In this document: positions 1 through 5,939 of the stretch, one piece after another | Position numbering within the stretch: position 1 is the first letter of the stretch | Layout of the letters: each line of letters starts with the position of its first letter | Assembly (NCBI GenBank): GCA_003484585.1 | Contig: DNBZ01000257.1 | Coordinates: 1 to 6,152, forward strand | DNA: 6,152 nt | Direction: 5' to 3' | Source of the DNA: Bacteroidota bacterium | Lineage (GTDB): Bacteria > Bacteroidota > Bacteroidia > NS11-12g > UBA9320 | Made by a program: the position numbers and the translations under genes | Notes under the pieces: generated by a model | The model's database searches: none | Told to the model about the DNA's origin: nothing | Seen by the model: the letters and a program-made list of their open reading frames with translations, nothing else

Positions 1-1
1 A

Positions 2-805
2 ATTGATAGCCCTATAGTGATTGGCAATACTCAAACTTTATACCGAAACATAGACAAGATAAAGAAAGAGTTCGGCACTATCATTCTAGATGAGATGCAC
101 CACGTTAGTAGTCCGACCTTTTCCAAACTTTTAGATACAAATTACTGTAGATATAAGATAGGTCTGTCTGGTACAATACAAAGAAAAGATGGGAAGCATG
201 TTGTGTTTAGGGATTACTTTGGGAGTAAAGTATATAAACCACCTAAAGAGAACTATATGGCTCCTAAAGTCCATCTAGTACAATCTGAAGTAAGATTTAT
301 GGATGGCAACAAGACACCTTGGGCAAACCGTGTAACAGCATTGTCTACTAATCAGGAATATATCCACACAGTCGCTATGCTGGCTGCGGCCTACGCCGCA
401 AAAGGGCATAAAGTGCTCGTAGTGAGCGATCGTGTCCAGTTTTTGAAGGTATGCGCCGAATTAGCAGGTGAAAAAGCAGTTTGTGTTACGGGCGACGTAC
501 CGCATGAGCAAAGAGAAGAGATAATAGATGAAATTAAACATACTAGCAAGAACATTTTATTCGGCACTCAAAGTATTTTTAGCGAGGGTATTAGCGTTGA
601 TGTCCTTAGTTGTCTTATTCTTGGTACTCCTATTAATAATGAGCCCCTCCTAACTCAGTTGGTAGGTCGAGTCATTAGAAAGAGAGAGGGCAAGGTGCAG
701 CCAGTAATAGTAGATATACAACTAAAAGGTAATACTGCTAAAAGGCAGGCATCTAACCGAATTGGTCATTATATGAAAGAAGGCTACGAGATAACGTACA
801 TTTAA
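2..805 (+). CDS. Superfamily 2 DNA helicase, D10/UvsW-like, C-terminal part (5' end outside window)
   Basis: An ATP-dependent DNA helicase or translocase of superfamily 2, probably acting on forks, D-loops or Holliday junctions as T4 UvsW and T5 D10 are thought to do. The frame is open to the left edge (first whole codon at 2), so the Walker A lobe is missing and the GTG at 17 is not the true start. Of 267 visible residues, motif II DEMH is at 89-100, motif III SGT at 167-175, motif V (GTQSIFSEGISVD) at 563-601 and motif VI (QLVGRVIRK, with the expected arginines) at 656-682. The tract VLVVSDR before motif V fits motif IV. Thus the second RecA lobe is complete, and the protein ends soon after motif VI with no extra C-terminal domain. 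A 43-base gap with a strong promoter follows. Helicase class is secure; assignment to the D10 or UvsW branch is inference from motifs and neighbours. Confidence 0.9.
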   Translation: MDSPIVIGNTQTLYRNIDKIKKEFGTIILDEMHHVSSPTFSKLLDTNYCRYKIGLSGTIQRKDGKHVVFRDYFGSKVYKPPKENYMAPKVHLVQSEVRFMDGNKTPWANRVTALSTNQEYIHTVAMLAAAYAAKGHKVLVVSDRVQFLKVCAELAGEKAVCVTGDVPHEQREEIIDEIKHTSKNILFGTQSIFSEGISVDVLSCLILGTPINNEPLLTQLVGRVIRKREGKVQPVIVDIQLKGNTAKRQASNRIGHYMKEGYEITYI

Positions 806-847
806 AGAAAAATAGTTCTTGACAATCCCTTAATTTTTTGGTATAAT
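800..847 (+). promoter_or_regulatory. Strong sigma70-type promoter with UP-like tract and extended -10
   Basis: The -35 box TTGACA is at 819-824 and the -10 box TATAAT at 842-847, with exactly 17 bases between them; both hexamers match the consensus fully. TG at 839-840 adds an extended -10, and an A-rich tract at about 800-815 sits where an UP element would lie. By normal spacing transcription should begin near 854-857. That is inside codons 2-3 of the following open reading frame, so the promoter seems aimed at the SSB gene and the genes after it, or at an internal start. Recognition by unmodified host RNA polymerase is inferred from the match alone. Confidence 0.85.
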
Positions 848-848
848 A

Positions 849-1244
849 ATGTTCTTATTTAATTGGAAAAAGATTTACGAAGAGGCGCAGGGTAGTTCAG
901 TCGCCGTCTTAGAGATCATAGAAATGGTATACTATAGAAAAATACCATACAACAAATACGATTCTCTTTATAAGTATAGAGACGTAAACTTTTCAGGGGA
1001 CTCTTTTCTACTAGAGCCTGGAATTCTTTTGGATATGTCCTTCAGATATGACCCTAAAGAAGTAGCAGTATATATCGCTTTGGCAGCTAGGCGTAAGCTG
1101 TCTGATTATATTGCTTTTGGTAGAAAAACTTTGAGTGTGCGTCACGCTCCCAACTTAATCAATCATATAGAAAACAATAGACTACTTTATATTAAAGATG
1201 GACAAATCCATTTTGTATATGAAGAAGCCCAACGGAGAATATAA
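849..1244 (+). CDS. Unrecognised 131-residue protein between helicase and SSB
   Basis: I do not recognise this gene. The product is 131 residues, rich in aromatic and charged residues, with no signal peptide, membrane segment or nucleotide-binding motif. The N-terminus (FNWKKIYEEAQG, then a helical VAVLEIIEMVYYRKIP) reads like a structured soluble domain. The centre (residues about 75-95, VAVYIALAARRKLSDYIAFG) is probably a helix, and the end (LLYIKDGQIHFVYEE) looks like a beta hairpin. ATG at 849 is the only ordinary start after an in-frame TAA at 831-833, but it has no Shine-Dalgarno sequence and lies just after the -10 box, so it can be read only from transcripts entering from the helicase gene. 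The next in-frame ATG is at 924 with a weak AGAG ahead of it. It stops two bases before the SSB start. Position suggests a replication accessory role such as a loader or mediator, but the sequence does not show this. Confidence 0.7.
   Translation: MFLFNWKKIYEEAQGSSVAVLEIIEMVYYRKIPYNKYDSLYKYRDVNFSGDSFLLEPGILLDMSFRYDPKEVAVYIALAARRKLSDYIAFGRKTLSVRHAPNLINHIENNRLLYIKDGQIHFVYEEAQRRI
1195..1214 (+). promoter_or_regulatory. Small hairpin upstream of the SSB ribosome binding site
   Basis: AAGATGGA at 1195-1202 can pair with TCCATTTT at 1207-1214 around a CAAA loop, giving an 8-bp stem with one G-U pair. It lies inside the end of the unknown gene and finishes 19 bases before the GGAG ribosome binding site of the SSB gene. 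In T4 the gp32 mRNA leader carries a folded element for autoregulation, so a structure here is worth noting, but this hairpin is weak and may be chance. Confidence 0.25.
1234..1237 (+). promoter_or_regulatory. Ribosome binding site of the SSB gene
   Basis: GGAG lies nine bases before the ATG at 1247, within the last codons of the preceding gene. It supports 1247 as the SSB start and contrasts with the missing Shine-Dalgarno sequence at 849. Confidence 0.75.
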
Positions 1245-1246
1245 CA

Positions 1247-1882
1247 ATGGCACTATCCTTTAACAAACAAACTGGCGGAGCACAGAAAAGCTCTAACAAC
1301 TCTTACAAGTACGTAGATGGCGATAATAAAGTTCGCATAGTTGGCGATATTCTTGCGCGCTACGTATACTGGATCAAAGGTGAGAACGATAAAAACCTAC
1401 CCCTAGAATGTTTATCATTCGACCGAGACCAAGAAGCATTCACTAACAAAGAAAAAGATTGGGTTCGTGAGTATTACCCAGATCTTAAGTGTGGCTGGTC
1501 ATATGCTACTCAGTGTATCGACGCTAAAGATGGCCAAGTTAAAGTATTAAACTTAAAGAAGAAGTTGTGGGAACAGATAATTACTGCAGCTGAAGACTTG
1601 GGCGATCCTACAGATGTAGCAACGGGTTGGGATGTTTGCTTTAAGCGAGTAAAGACAGGTCCTTTAGCATACAATGTTGAATATCAACTACAAGCCCTTA
1701 AATGTAAGCCTCGCGCTTTAGAAGATGACGAGTTAGCAGCCATCAAAGATCTTAAATCAATGGATCTAGTAATGGCCCGACCTACTCCTGATGCTCAGAA
1801 AGAATTACTTGACCGAGTACGTAAAGGTAGCGAAGATAATGTAGACGAGTCTTTGGAAGATGAATTTAAAGTAGGATTTTAA
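1247..1882 (+). CDS. Single-stranded DNA-binding protein, gp32-like
   Basis: Probably the phage single-stranded DNA-binding protein, which coats exposed strands and recruits replication and recombination proteins. The 211-residue product has a polar, flexible N-terminus rich in N, S, Q and K (residues 1-19), then a core opening with YKYVDGDNKVRIVGDI (residues 20-35) and RYVYW (38-42), a pattern I associate with gp32-type proteins of T4-related phages. The last 18 residues are strongly acidic and end in EDEFKVGF. An acidic tail with a terminal aromatic residue is the typical partner-docking tail of SSB proteins such as T7 gp2.5 and bacterial SSB. Five cysteines (about 56, 82, 90, 131, 153) do not form an obvious gp32 zinc site. 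It is shorter than T4 gp32 (301 residues). A good GGAG site and the strong promoter at 819-847 fit the high amounts such a protein needs. The family call rests on motifs and context. Confidence 0.75.
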   Translation: MALSFNKQTGGAQKSSNNSYKYVDGDNKVRIVGDILARYVYWIKGENDKNLPLECLSFDRDQEAFTNKEKDWVREYYPDLKCGWSYATQCIDAKDGQVKVLNLKKKLWEQIITAAEDLGDPTDVATGWDVCFKRVKTGPLAYNVEYQLQALKCKPRALEDDELAAIKDLKSMDLVMARPTPDAQKELLDRVRKGSEDNVDESLEDEFKVGF

Positions 1883-1888
1883 ATTAGT

Positions 1889-2848
1889 ATGATACTATTT
1901 ACAGCAGATTGGCATATTAAACTGGGGCAGAAAAATGTTCCAGTTGACTGGGCGAAGAATAGATACTCTCTATTCTTCAAACAGGTTCATGAGTTGGAAA
2001 AAGAATGTAACATGCACATCATTGGAGGCGACCTATTTGATAGGTTGCCAACAATGGAAGAATTAGAGTTGTACTTTCTGTTTATTAGAAAGGTGAGTAT
2101 ACCAACGATAATCTATGATGGTAATCATGAAGCAACTAAGAAGCATAAGACTTTTTTCACCAACTTAAAGAAGGTGAGCAAAGATATAAACCCTTTAGTA
2201 ACAGTGATAGATATATCCTACATAGATGATGATCTAGGTTTTGGTATACTTCCTTATGCAGACTTGCATCGTAAAGGTATTATTGACCATTTTGACGCTT
2301 CCCAACCTTTATTTACCCATGTGAGAGGAGAGATACCTCCCCATGTTAAGCCAGAAGTAAATCTAGATATGTTTGAAGATTTTCCTGTTGTATTTGCAGG
2401 TGACTTGCACTCCCACAGTAATACGCAAAGAAATATAGTGTATCCAGGCAGCCCAATGACTACTTCATTTCATAGAAATAAAGTAGAAACAGGTTACTTA
2501 CTAATTTCCGAGCACACCTGGGAGTGGTTATGGTATCCTTTCAAGCTGCCTCAGCTACTAAGAAAAACTGTAACCAGTACAGAAGAAATGGTAGCTACTC
2601 CATATGATCATACGATATATGAAGTAGAAGGAGACATGCAAGACTTAGCAAACGTAGAAGACTCCACATTGCTAGATAAGAAAGTAGTAAAACGAAGTAC
2701 AGAAGCAACATTAGTTATGGACAAAGATATGACTATAGAAGAAGAATTAGCTGAGTACTTAACGTATATACTACAAATACCCGAAGAAAAAATATCAGAT
2801 ATTATAGGAACCTACAATGATTACTCTCAAAAAGCTCAAATGGGATAA
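1889..2848 (+). CDS. SbcD/Mre11-like recombination endonuclease subunit (gp47/D12 type)
   Basis: A metal-dependent phosphoesterase nuclease, the partner of the SbcC-like ATPase encoded next, which trims DNA ends and hairpins for recombination. The 319-residue protein shows the calcineurin-like motifs in order: DWH (D7, H9), GGDLFD (D48), GNHE (N79, H80), a lone H144 in LFTHVRG, and GDLHSH (H174, H176), followed by YPGSP (about residues 186-190), typical of the Mre11/SbcD fold. These are the expected manganese ligands and catalytic histidine, so the enzyme should be active. Residues beyond about 215 are acidic and helical and would contain the region that binds the ATPase coiled coil. It begins six bases after the SSB stop; the only Shine-Dalgarno match, AGGA at 1873-1876, is 12 bases away, so translation may depend on coupling. 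Its 3' end overlaps the next gene by 32 bases. Confidence 0.92.
   Translation: MILFTADWHIKLGQKNVPVDWAKNRYSLFFKQVHELEKECNMHIIGGDLFDRLPTMEELELYFLFIRKVSIPTIIYDGNHEATKKHKTFFTNLKKVSKDINPLVTVIDISYIDDDLGFGILPYADLHRKGIIDHFDASQPLFTHVRGEIPPHVKPEVNLDMFEDFPVVFAGDLHSHSNTQRNIVYPGSPMTTSFHRNKVETGYLLISEHTWEWLWYPFKLPQLLRKTVTSTEEMVATPYDHTIYEVEGDMQDLANVEDSTLLDKKVVKRSTEATLVMDKDMTIEEELAEYLTYILQIPEEKISDIIGTYNDYSQKAQMG
2806..2809 (+). promoter_or_regulatory. Ribosome binding site of the SbcC-like gene
   Basis: AGGA lies seven bases before the ATG at 2817, inside the SbcD-like gene. It supports this start over later ones and suggests coupled translation of the two subunits. Confidence 0.7.
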
Positions 2849-4616
2849 CTGCTTTAGCTACGGTAGTGGAAACGAGTTGAATCTCGCAGATAATACCGTA
2901 ACTCAGATCATTGGTACTAACGGAATGGGGAAATCCTCCATTCCGTTAATTATAGAGGAGGTGTTATATAACAAAAACTCTAAAGGTATCAAAAAAGCAG
3001 ACATACCTAATAGATACGTAAATGACGGATATAGTATATCACTAGAGTTCAGTAAAGGACCAAATGAGTACATTATATCTGTTAGTAGAAAAGGTAGTAT
3101 CAAAGTTAAGTTAGTAGAGAATGGAGATGATATATCTAGCCATACGGCTACTAATACGTATAAAACCTTGCAGGAAATAATGGGAGTAGACTTTAAAACC
3201 TTTTCCCAGTTAGTGTACCAAAATACCAATGCGAGTTTACAGTTTCTTACGGCTACCGACTCTAACAGGAAGAAGTTCCTAATAGACTTATTGCATTTAG
3301 AAGAATATCTAGAACTATTTGAGATATTCAAAGCTGCGTCAAGGGATTCAGATACCTTAATTACTGGAGCTAGTGCTAAAATAGCAACTATTGATCGATG
3401 GCTTACAAACAATAAATTGACCGATAGCAACATACTTCCAATAGTAAATATTGAAATTGATACAGAAGAAGACGAGAAGCAATTAAGTATTTTATTATCT
3501 GAAATTAGAAATATATCAGAAAATAATAAAAAAATTATAAAAAATAATGGATTAATTGATGTACTCAAAAGCCTTGACTTACAAAAAGCAGTACAAGAAG
3601 CACCAGGAGATAAAGTTCCTGTTGCAGAGCATAAAGAAGCTCTTTATGTTTTAAAAGCTAAGCGTCTACAGGCAATAAAAGCTTTAGAAAAGATAACAAA
3701 GTTAAAAAGTAGCTGCCATGTATGTGAGCAGCCTATTAATGAAGAGTTTAGACGTGATTTAATCTCTGCTGAGATCGGACAAAGAGACCACTGCGATATA
3801 GAAATAGAGATACTAGAGGGTGTAATAGAGGGCGCTAACTTTAGAAATCAAAAAGTACAAGAAGCCTTGGACTTAGAAAAACAATGGGCAGATACCTTCA
3901 GATCTATAGATAGAAGTCTTCCTATACGCATTCAAAACGAAGATGAGCTAACTCAGAAAGCAGAAGATCTTAGTGTTAGATTAAAAGTAAAAAGAGAGGA
4001 GATTAGGCTTCTCACAGAACAGAACACTGAAATAACAAAAAGAAATACTAGAATACAGGTTATACAGGAGCAGACCCAGGAGTTCGTAACACAACTAGGA
4101 GAAGCAACTAAGACCTTAAACCAGCACAGACAGTTAGATTCTAACCTTGAGGTACTAAAGAAATCTTTTAGCACCAACGGTTTACTAGCTTACAAAATAG
4201 AAAATCTAGTAGTAGAGCTAGAGGTAGTCGCCAACACTTACCTTGCGGAGCTTTCAGATGGTAGGTTTACATTAGGCTTCAATGTGCAAAAAGATAAGCT
4301 CAATGTAGAAATCACAGATAATGGTAACATAGTAGACATTCTTGCTCTATCTTCTGGAGAGTTAGCAAGAGTAAATACTGCTACACTTATTGCTATACGT
4401 AAACTTATGAGTAGTATTTCAAAGTCAAAAATTAATATACTTTTCCTGGACGAAGTTATTAATGTATTGGATGATACGGGTAGAGAGAAAATGGTAGAGC
4501 TCCTCATTAAAGAGGACGAGCTGAATACTTATGTAGTATCCCACGGATGGACACACCCTCTGTTAGATAAGATAGAAGTAATCAAAGATGGAAGTGTGAG
4601 TAAATTAGAATGGTAG
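2817..4616 (+). CDS. SbcC/Rad50-like recombination endonuclease ATPase subunit (gp46/D13 type)
   Basis: The ATPase subunit of the SbcCD/Mre11-Rad50-type complex, which clamps DNA ends and controls the nuclease partner. At 599 residues it is phage-sized, near T4 gp46 (560) and far shorter than bacterial SbcC (about 1,000). Walker A is GTNGMGKS (residues 33-40). Charged coiled-coil stretches run through roughly 150-290 and 315-450, with the zinc hook CHVC (C300, C303) almost exactly at mid-length. The ABC signature is LSSGE (511-515), a variant of LSGGE; Walker B is ILFLDE (541-546), followed by the D-loop INVLD and the H-loop histidine H576. All catalytic elements are present, so it should be functional. 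It overlaps the SbcD-like gene by 32 bases and the resolvase gene by 7. A strong inverted repeat lies over the Walker A codons, and a very AT-rich patch (3481-3560) lies in the first coiled-coil arm. Confidence 0.94.
   Translation: MITLKKLKWDNCFSYGSGNELNLADNTVTQIIGTNGMGKSSIPLIIEEVLYNKNSKGIKKADIPNRYVNDGYSISLEFSKGPNEYIISVSRKGSIKVKLVENGDDISSHTATNTYKTLQEIMGVDFKTFSQLVYQNTNASLQFLTATDSNRKKFLIDLLHLEEYLELFEIFKAASRDSDTLITGASAKIATIDRWLTNNKLTDSNILPIVNIEIDTEEDEKQLSILLSEIRNISENNKKIIKNNGLIDVLKSLDLQKAVQEAPGDKVPVAEHKEALYVLKAKRLQAIKALEKITKLKSSCHVCEQPINEEFRRDLISAEIGQRDHCDIEIEILEGVIEGANFRNQKVQEALDLEKQWADTFRSIDRSLPIRIQNEDELTQKAEDLSVRLKVKREEIRLLTEQNTEITKRNTRIQVIQEQTQEFVTQLGEATKTLNQHRQLDSNLEVLKKSFSTNGLLAYKIENLVVELEVVANTYLAELSDGRFTLGFNVQKDKLNVEITDNGNIVDILALSSGELARVNTATLIAIRKLMSSISKSKINILFLDEVINVLDDTGREKMVELLIKEDELNTYVVSHGWTHPLLDKIEVIKDGSVSKLEW
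2918..2948 (+). repeat. Perfect 11-bp inverted repeat over the Walker A codons
   Basis: TAACGGAATGG at 2918-2928 is the exact reverse complement of CCATTCCGTTA at 2938-2948. Inside these arms G2929 can pair with T2937 (wobble) and G2930 with C2936, leaving a five-base loop, so RNA could form a stem of about 13 bp. No T-run follows, so it is not a standard intrinsic terminator. It starts about 100 bases into the SbcC-like gene and spans the codons for the Walker A loop and the residues just after it. Confidence 0.7.
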
Positions 4617-5068
4617 ATTCAAGAGCAAAAGGTGCAAGAGGTGAATACTTAGTACGAGACATGTTACGAGAACATACGGGACATAAATTTGAAAGGGTGC
4701 CTGCCTCCGGCGCTCTAGAGTACTTAAAAGGGGATCTATATGTTCCCCGAGAGGCAAATAAGTATTGTATAGAAGTAAAAAACTATGCAGAGTCTCCTTT
4801 AACAGATAGACTGTTTACACAAGAGAAGACTAATAATCTTATTCGTTGGTGGAAAAAAGTAGTACAGCAAGCACAAGGTGGAGAACAAGAGCCTATGCTA
4901 TTTTTCAAGTATAATAGGTCAAAAGTCTTTGTAGTAGTAGATGAACTGCCTAAACATACTAAATATATCCATGTTAGTTGGCTAGGGTGCTACGTTATGT
5001 TAGCCGAGGACTGGCTAACACAGGAGGAGATACACTTTATCCATGAGACGACAATTACTAAGAAATAG
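4610..5068 (+). CDS. Hjc-like PD-(D/E)XK Holliday junction resolvase/endonuclease
   Basis: Likely a structure-specific endonuclease that cuts Holliday junctions or other branched DNA before packaging. The 152-residue protein has the layout of the archaeal Hjc/RecB-like nuclease fold: KGARGEYLVRDML near the N-terminus (K7, E12), then RVPASGA (29-35), GDLYVP with D42, and IEVKNY with E55 and K57. Together E12, D42, E55 and K57 form the expected metal site. A following helix with QQAQ (86-89) and PMLFFKYNRSKVFVVV (95-110) match the later helix and strand of this fold. The ATG at 4610 overlaps the SbcC-like stop by seven bases, so translation is probably coupled; no strong ribosome site is seen. 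Its place before the flap endonuclease corresponds to D14 in T5, whose function I recall only loosely. A general nuclease of the same fold remains possible, but residues and context favour a resolvase. Confidence 0.8.
   Translation: MVDSRAKGARGEYLVRDMLREHTGHKFERVPASGALEYLKGDLYVPREANKYCIEVKNYAESPLTDRLFTQEKTNNLIRWWKKVVQQAQGGEQEPMLFFKYNRSKVFVVVDELPKHTKYIHVSWLGCYVMLAEDWLTQEEIHFIHETTITKK
4998..5020 (+). repeat. Perfect 8-bp inverted repeat near the end of the resolvase gene
   Basis: TGTTAGCC at 4998-5005 is the reverse complement of GGCTAACA at 5013-5020, with a seven-base loop. It lies about 80 bases before the flap endonuclease start and is followed at once by the strong Shine-Dalgarno-like AGGAGG at 5022-5027. 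No T-run follows, so termination is unlikely; RNA processing or chance are alternatives. Confidence 0.45.
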
Positions 5069-5086
5069 TTTTTCTACATTAAATAG

Positions 5087-5091
5087 AAGGA
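5087..5091 (+). promoter_or_regulatory. Ribosome binding site that fixes the flap endonuclease start
   Basis: AAGGA lies eight bases before the ATG at 5100, an ideal distance. An earlier in-frame ATG at 5043 has its nearest match, AGGAGG at 5022-5027, 15 bases away, which is too far for normal initiation. This favours 5100. Confidence 0.8.
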
Positions 5092-5099
5092 AACAAATA

Positions 5100-5939
5100 A
5101 TGGCATTTAGTTTTTTAAAGAAGTTTGAAAAAGATGCGGGGTCAACGCTAGTGATAGATGCGTTAAACCTAGCATTTAGATGGAAGCATAACGGAAAGAC
5201 CGATTTTGTACAAGAGTACATAGGAACAGTACAATCATTAGCTGCTTCATATAACTGTGAGAAGATCATAATCACAGCAGACCAAGGATCTTCTTCATAT
5301 AGAAAGAATCTTGATCCTGGCTATAAACAGAATCGAAAAGATAAATACGCAGAGCAAACAGAGGAAGAGGCGGCAGCGTTTAAAGCATTCTTTCAAGAGT
5401 ATGAAAAAACGCTAGCAGCTTTGGAGAATATGTATCCTGTATTACGTTACGATGGTGTAGAGGCCGATGATATTGCAGCTCACCTAGTAAAGTTTAAAGG
5501 TCATTATGGGCTAGACAAAGTATGGCTAGTATCTAGTGACCGAGATTGGGACTTACTTATTAGTGATACAGTATCCCGATTCTCTTATGTGACACGAAAG
5601 GAAGTTACTAAAGCCAATTGGAGAGACCACTACGATGTATCTATCGAAGAGTATATATCTCTTAAATGCCTAACTGGAGACAAAGGGGATAACGTACCAG
5701 GCATTCCAGGTGTTGGCCCAAAACGTGCTCAAGGTCTAATCGAGCAGTTTGGTAGTGCTATGGACATTTATGACGCTACCCCTTTGGCAGGGTCATACAA
5801 GTATATACACAATGTAAACTTACACGCAGAACAGATACTAAAAAATTACGAACTAATGGATTTACTAACATATTGCGATGAAGCAATAGGCGTCGATAAC
5901 ATAAACGACATCGAAGGAAAACTAATACATGAAGATTGA
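5100..5939 (+). CDS. 5'-3' exonuclease/flap endonuclease, T5 D15-like
   Basis: A structure-specific 5' nuclease that removes RNA primers and 5' flaps during lagging-strand synthesis and repair. From ATG 5100 it is 279 residues, close to the 291 of T5 FEN. Key residues are in place: D20 in VIDALN, the YKQNRKDKY helical-arch segment, EADD (E121, D123, D124), SSDRDWD (D147, D149) and GDKGDN (D194, D197) leading into a helix-three-turn-helix with GIPGVGPKRAQG. From memory many stretches match T5 D15 almost word for word, for example GVEADD, DWD and VSRFS. Both metal sites look intact. The longer reading from 5043 would add 19 basic residues and overlap the resolvase gene, but the ribosome site favours 5100, which leaves a 31-base gap upstream. 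The 3' end overlaps the ribonucleotide reductase gene by 11 bases. Confidence 0.95.
   Translation: MAFSFLKKFEKDAGSTLVIDALNLAFRWKHNGKTDFVQEYIGTVQSLAASYNCEKIIITADQGSSSYRKNLDPGYKQNRKDKYAEQTEEEAAAFKAFFQEYEKTLAALENMYPVLRYDGVEADDIAAHLVKFKGHYGLDKVWLVSSDRDWDLLISDTVSRFSYVTRKEVTKANWRDHYDVSIEEYISLKCLTGDKGDNVPGIPGVGPKRAQGLIEQFGSAMDIYDATPLAGSYKYIHNVNLHAEQILKNYELMDLLTYCDEAIGVDNINDIEGKLIHED
5914..5918 (+). promoter_or_regulatory. Ribosome binding site of the ribonucleotide reductase gene
   Basis: AAGGA lies ten bases before the ATG at 5929, inside the last codons of the flap endonuclease gene, and supports that start. Confidence 0.7.

Noticed and set aside
385..400. GC-rich hairpin TGCGGC-CTAC-GCCGCA in the helicase gene
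   Set aside because: It encodes an alanine-rich stretch (AAAYAA), which explains the composition; the stem is only 6 bp and no T-run follows.
806..848. Intrinsic terminator after the helicase gene
   Set aside because: The T-rich tract at 834-839 has no stable hairpin before it; the gap is better explained as a promoter.
1808..1839. TTGACC followed by GATAAT near the end of the SSB gene
   Set aside because: The spacer is about 20 bases, too long for normal sigma70 recognition, and both boxes are imperfect.
3528..3534. A7 run as a programmed -1 frameshift site
   Set aside because: The run is in phase as AAA AAA A, not the X XXY YYZ phase needed, and the original frame continues to the essential C-terminal motifs.
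2903..3568. Long minus-strand open frame (221 codons) opposite the SbcC-like gene
   Set aside because: It starts at a TTG, has no family motif, is low-complexity in S, L and I, and lies fully opposite a gene with all catalytic motifs of SbcC/Rad50.
3953..4507. Two minus-strand open frames (3953-4177 and 4238-4507)
   Set aside because: Both mirror coding sequence of the SbcC-like gene, are rich in S, L and V as expected for shadows, and have no supporting context.
4910..4915. TATAAT inside the resolvase gene
   Set aside because: No -35-like hexamer lies 16-18 bases upstream, so it is not a credible promoter.
5015..5275. Minus-strand open frame of 86 codons across the resolvase-FEN junction
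   Set aside because: It is opposite clearly coding DNA including the FEN active-site region and shows no recognisable motif.
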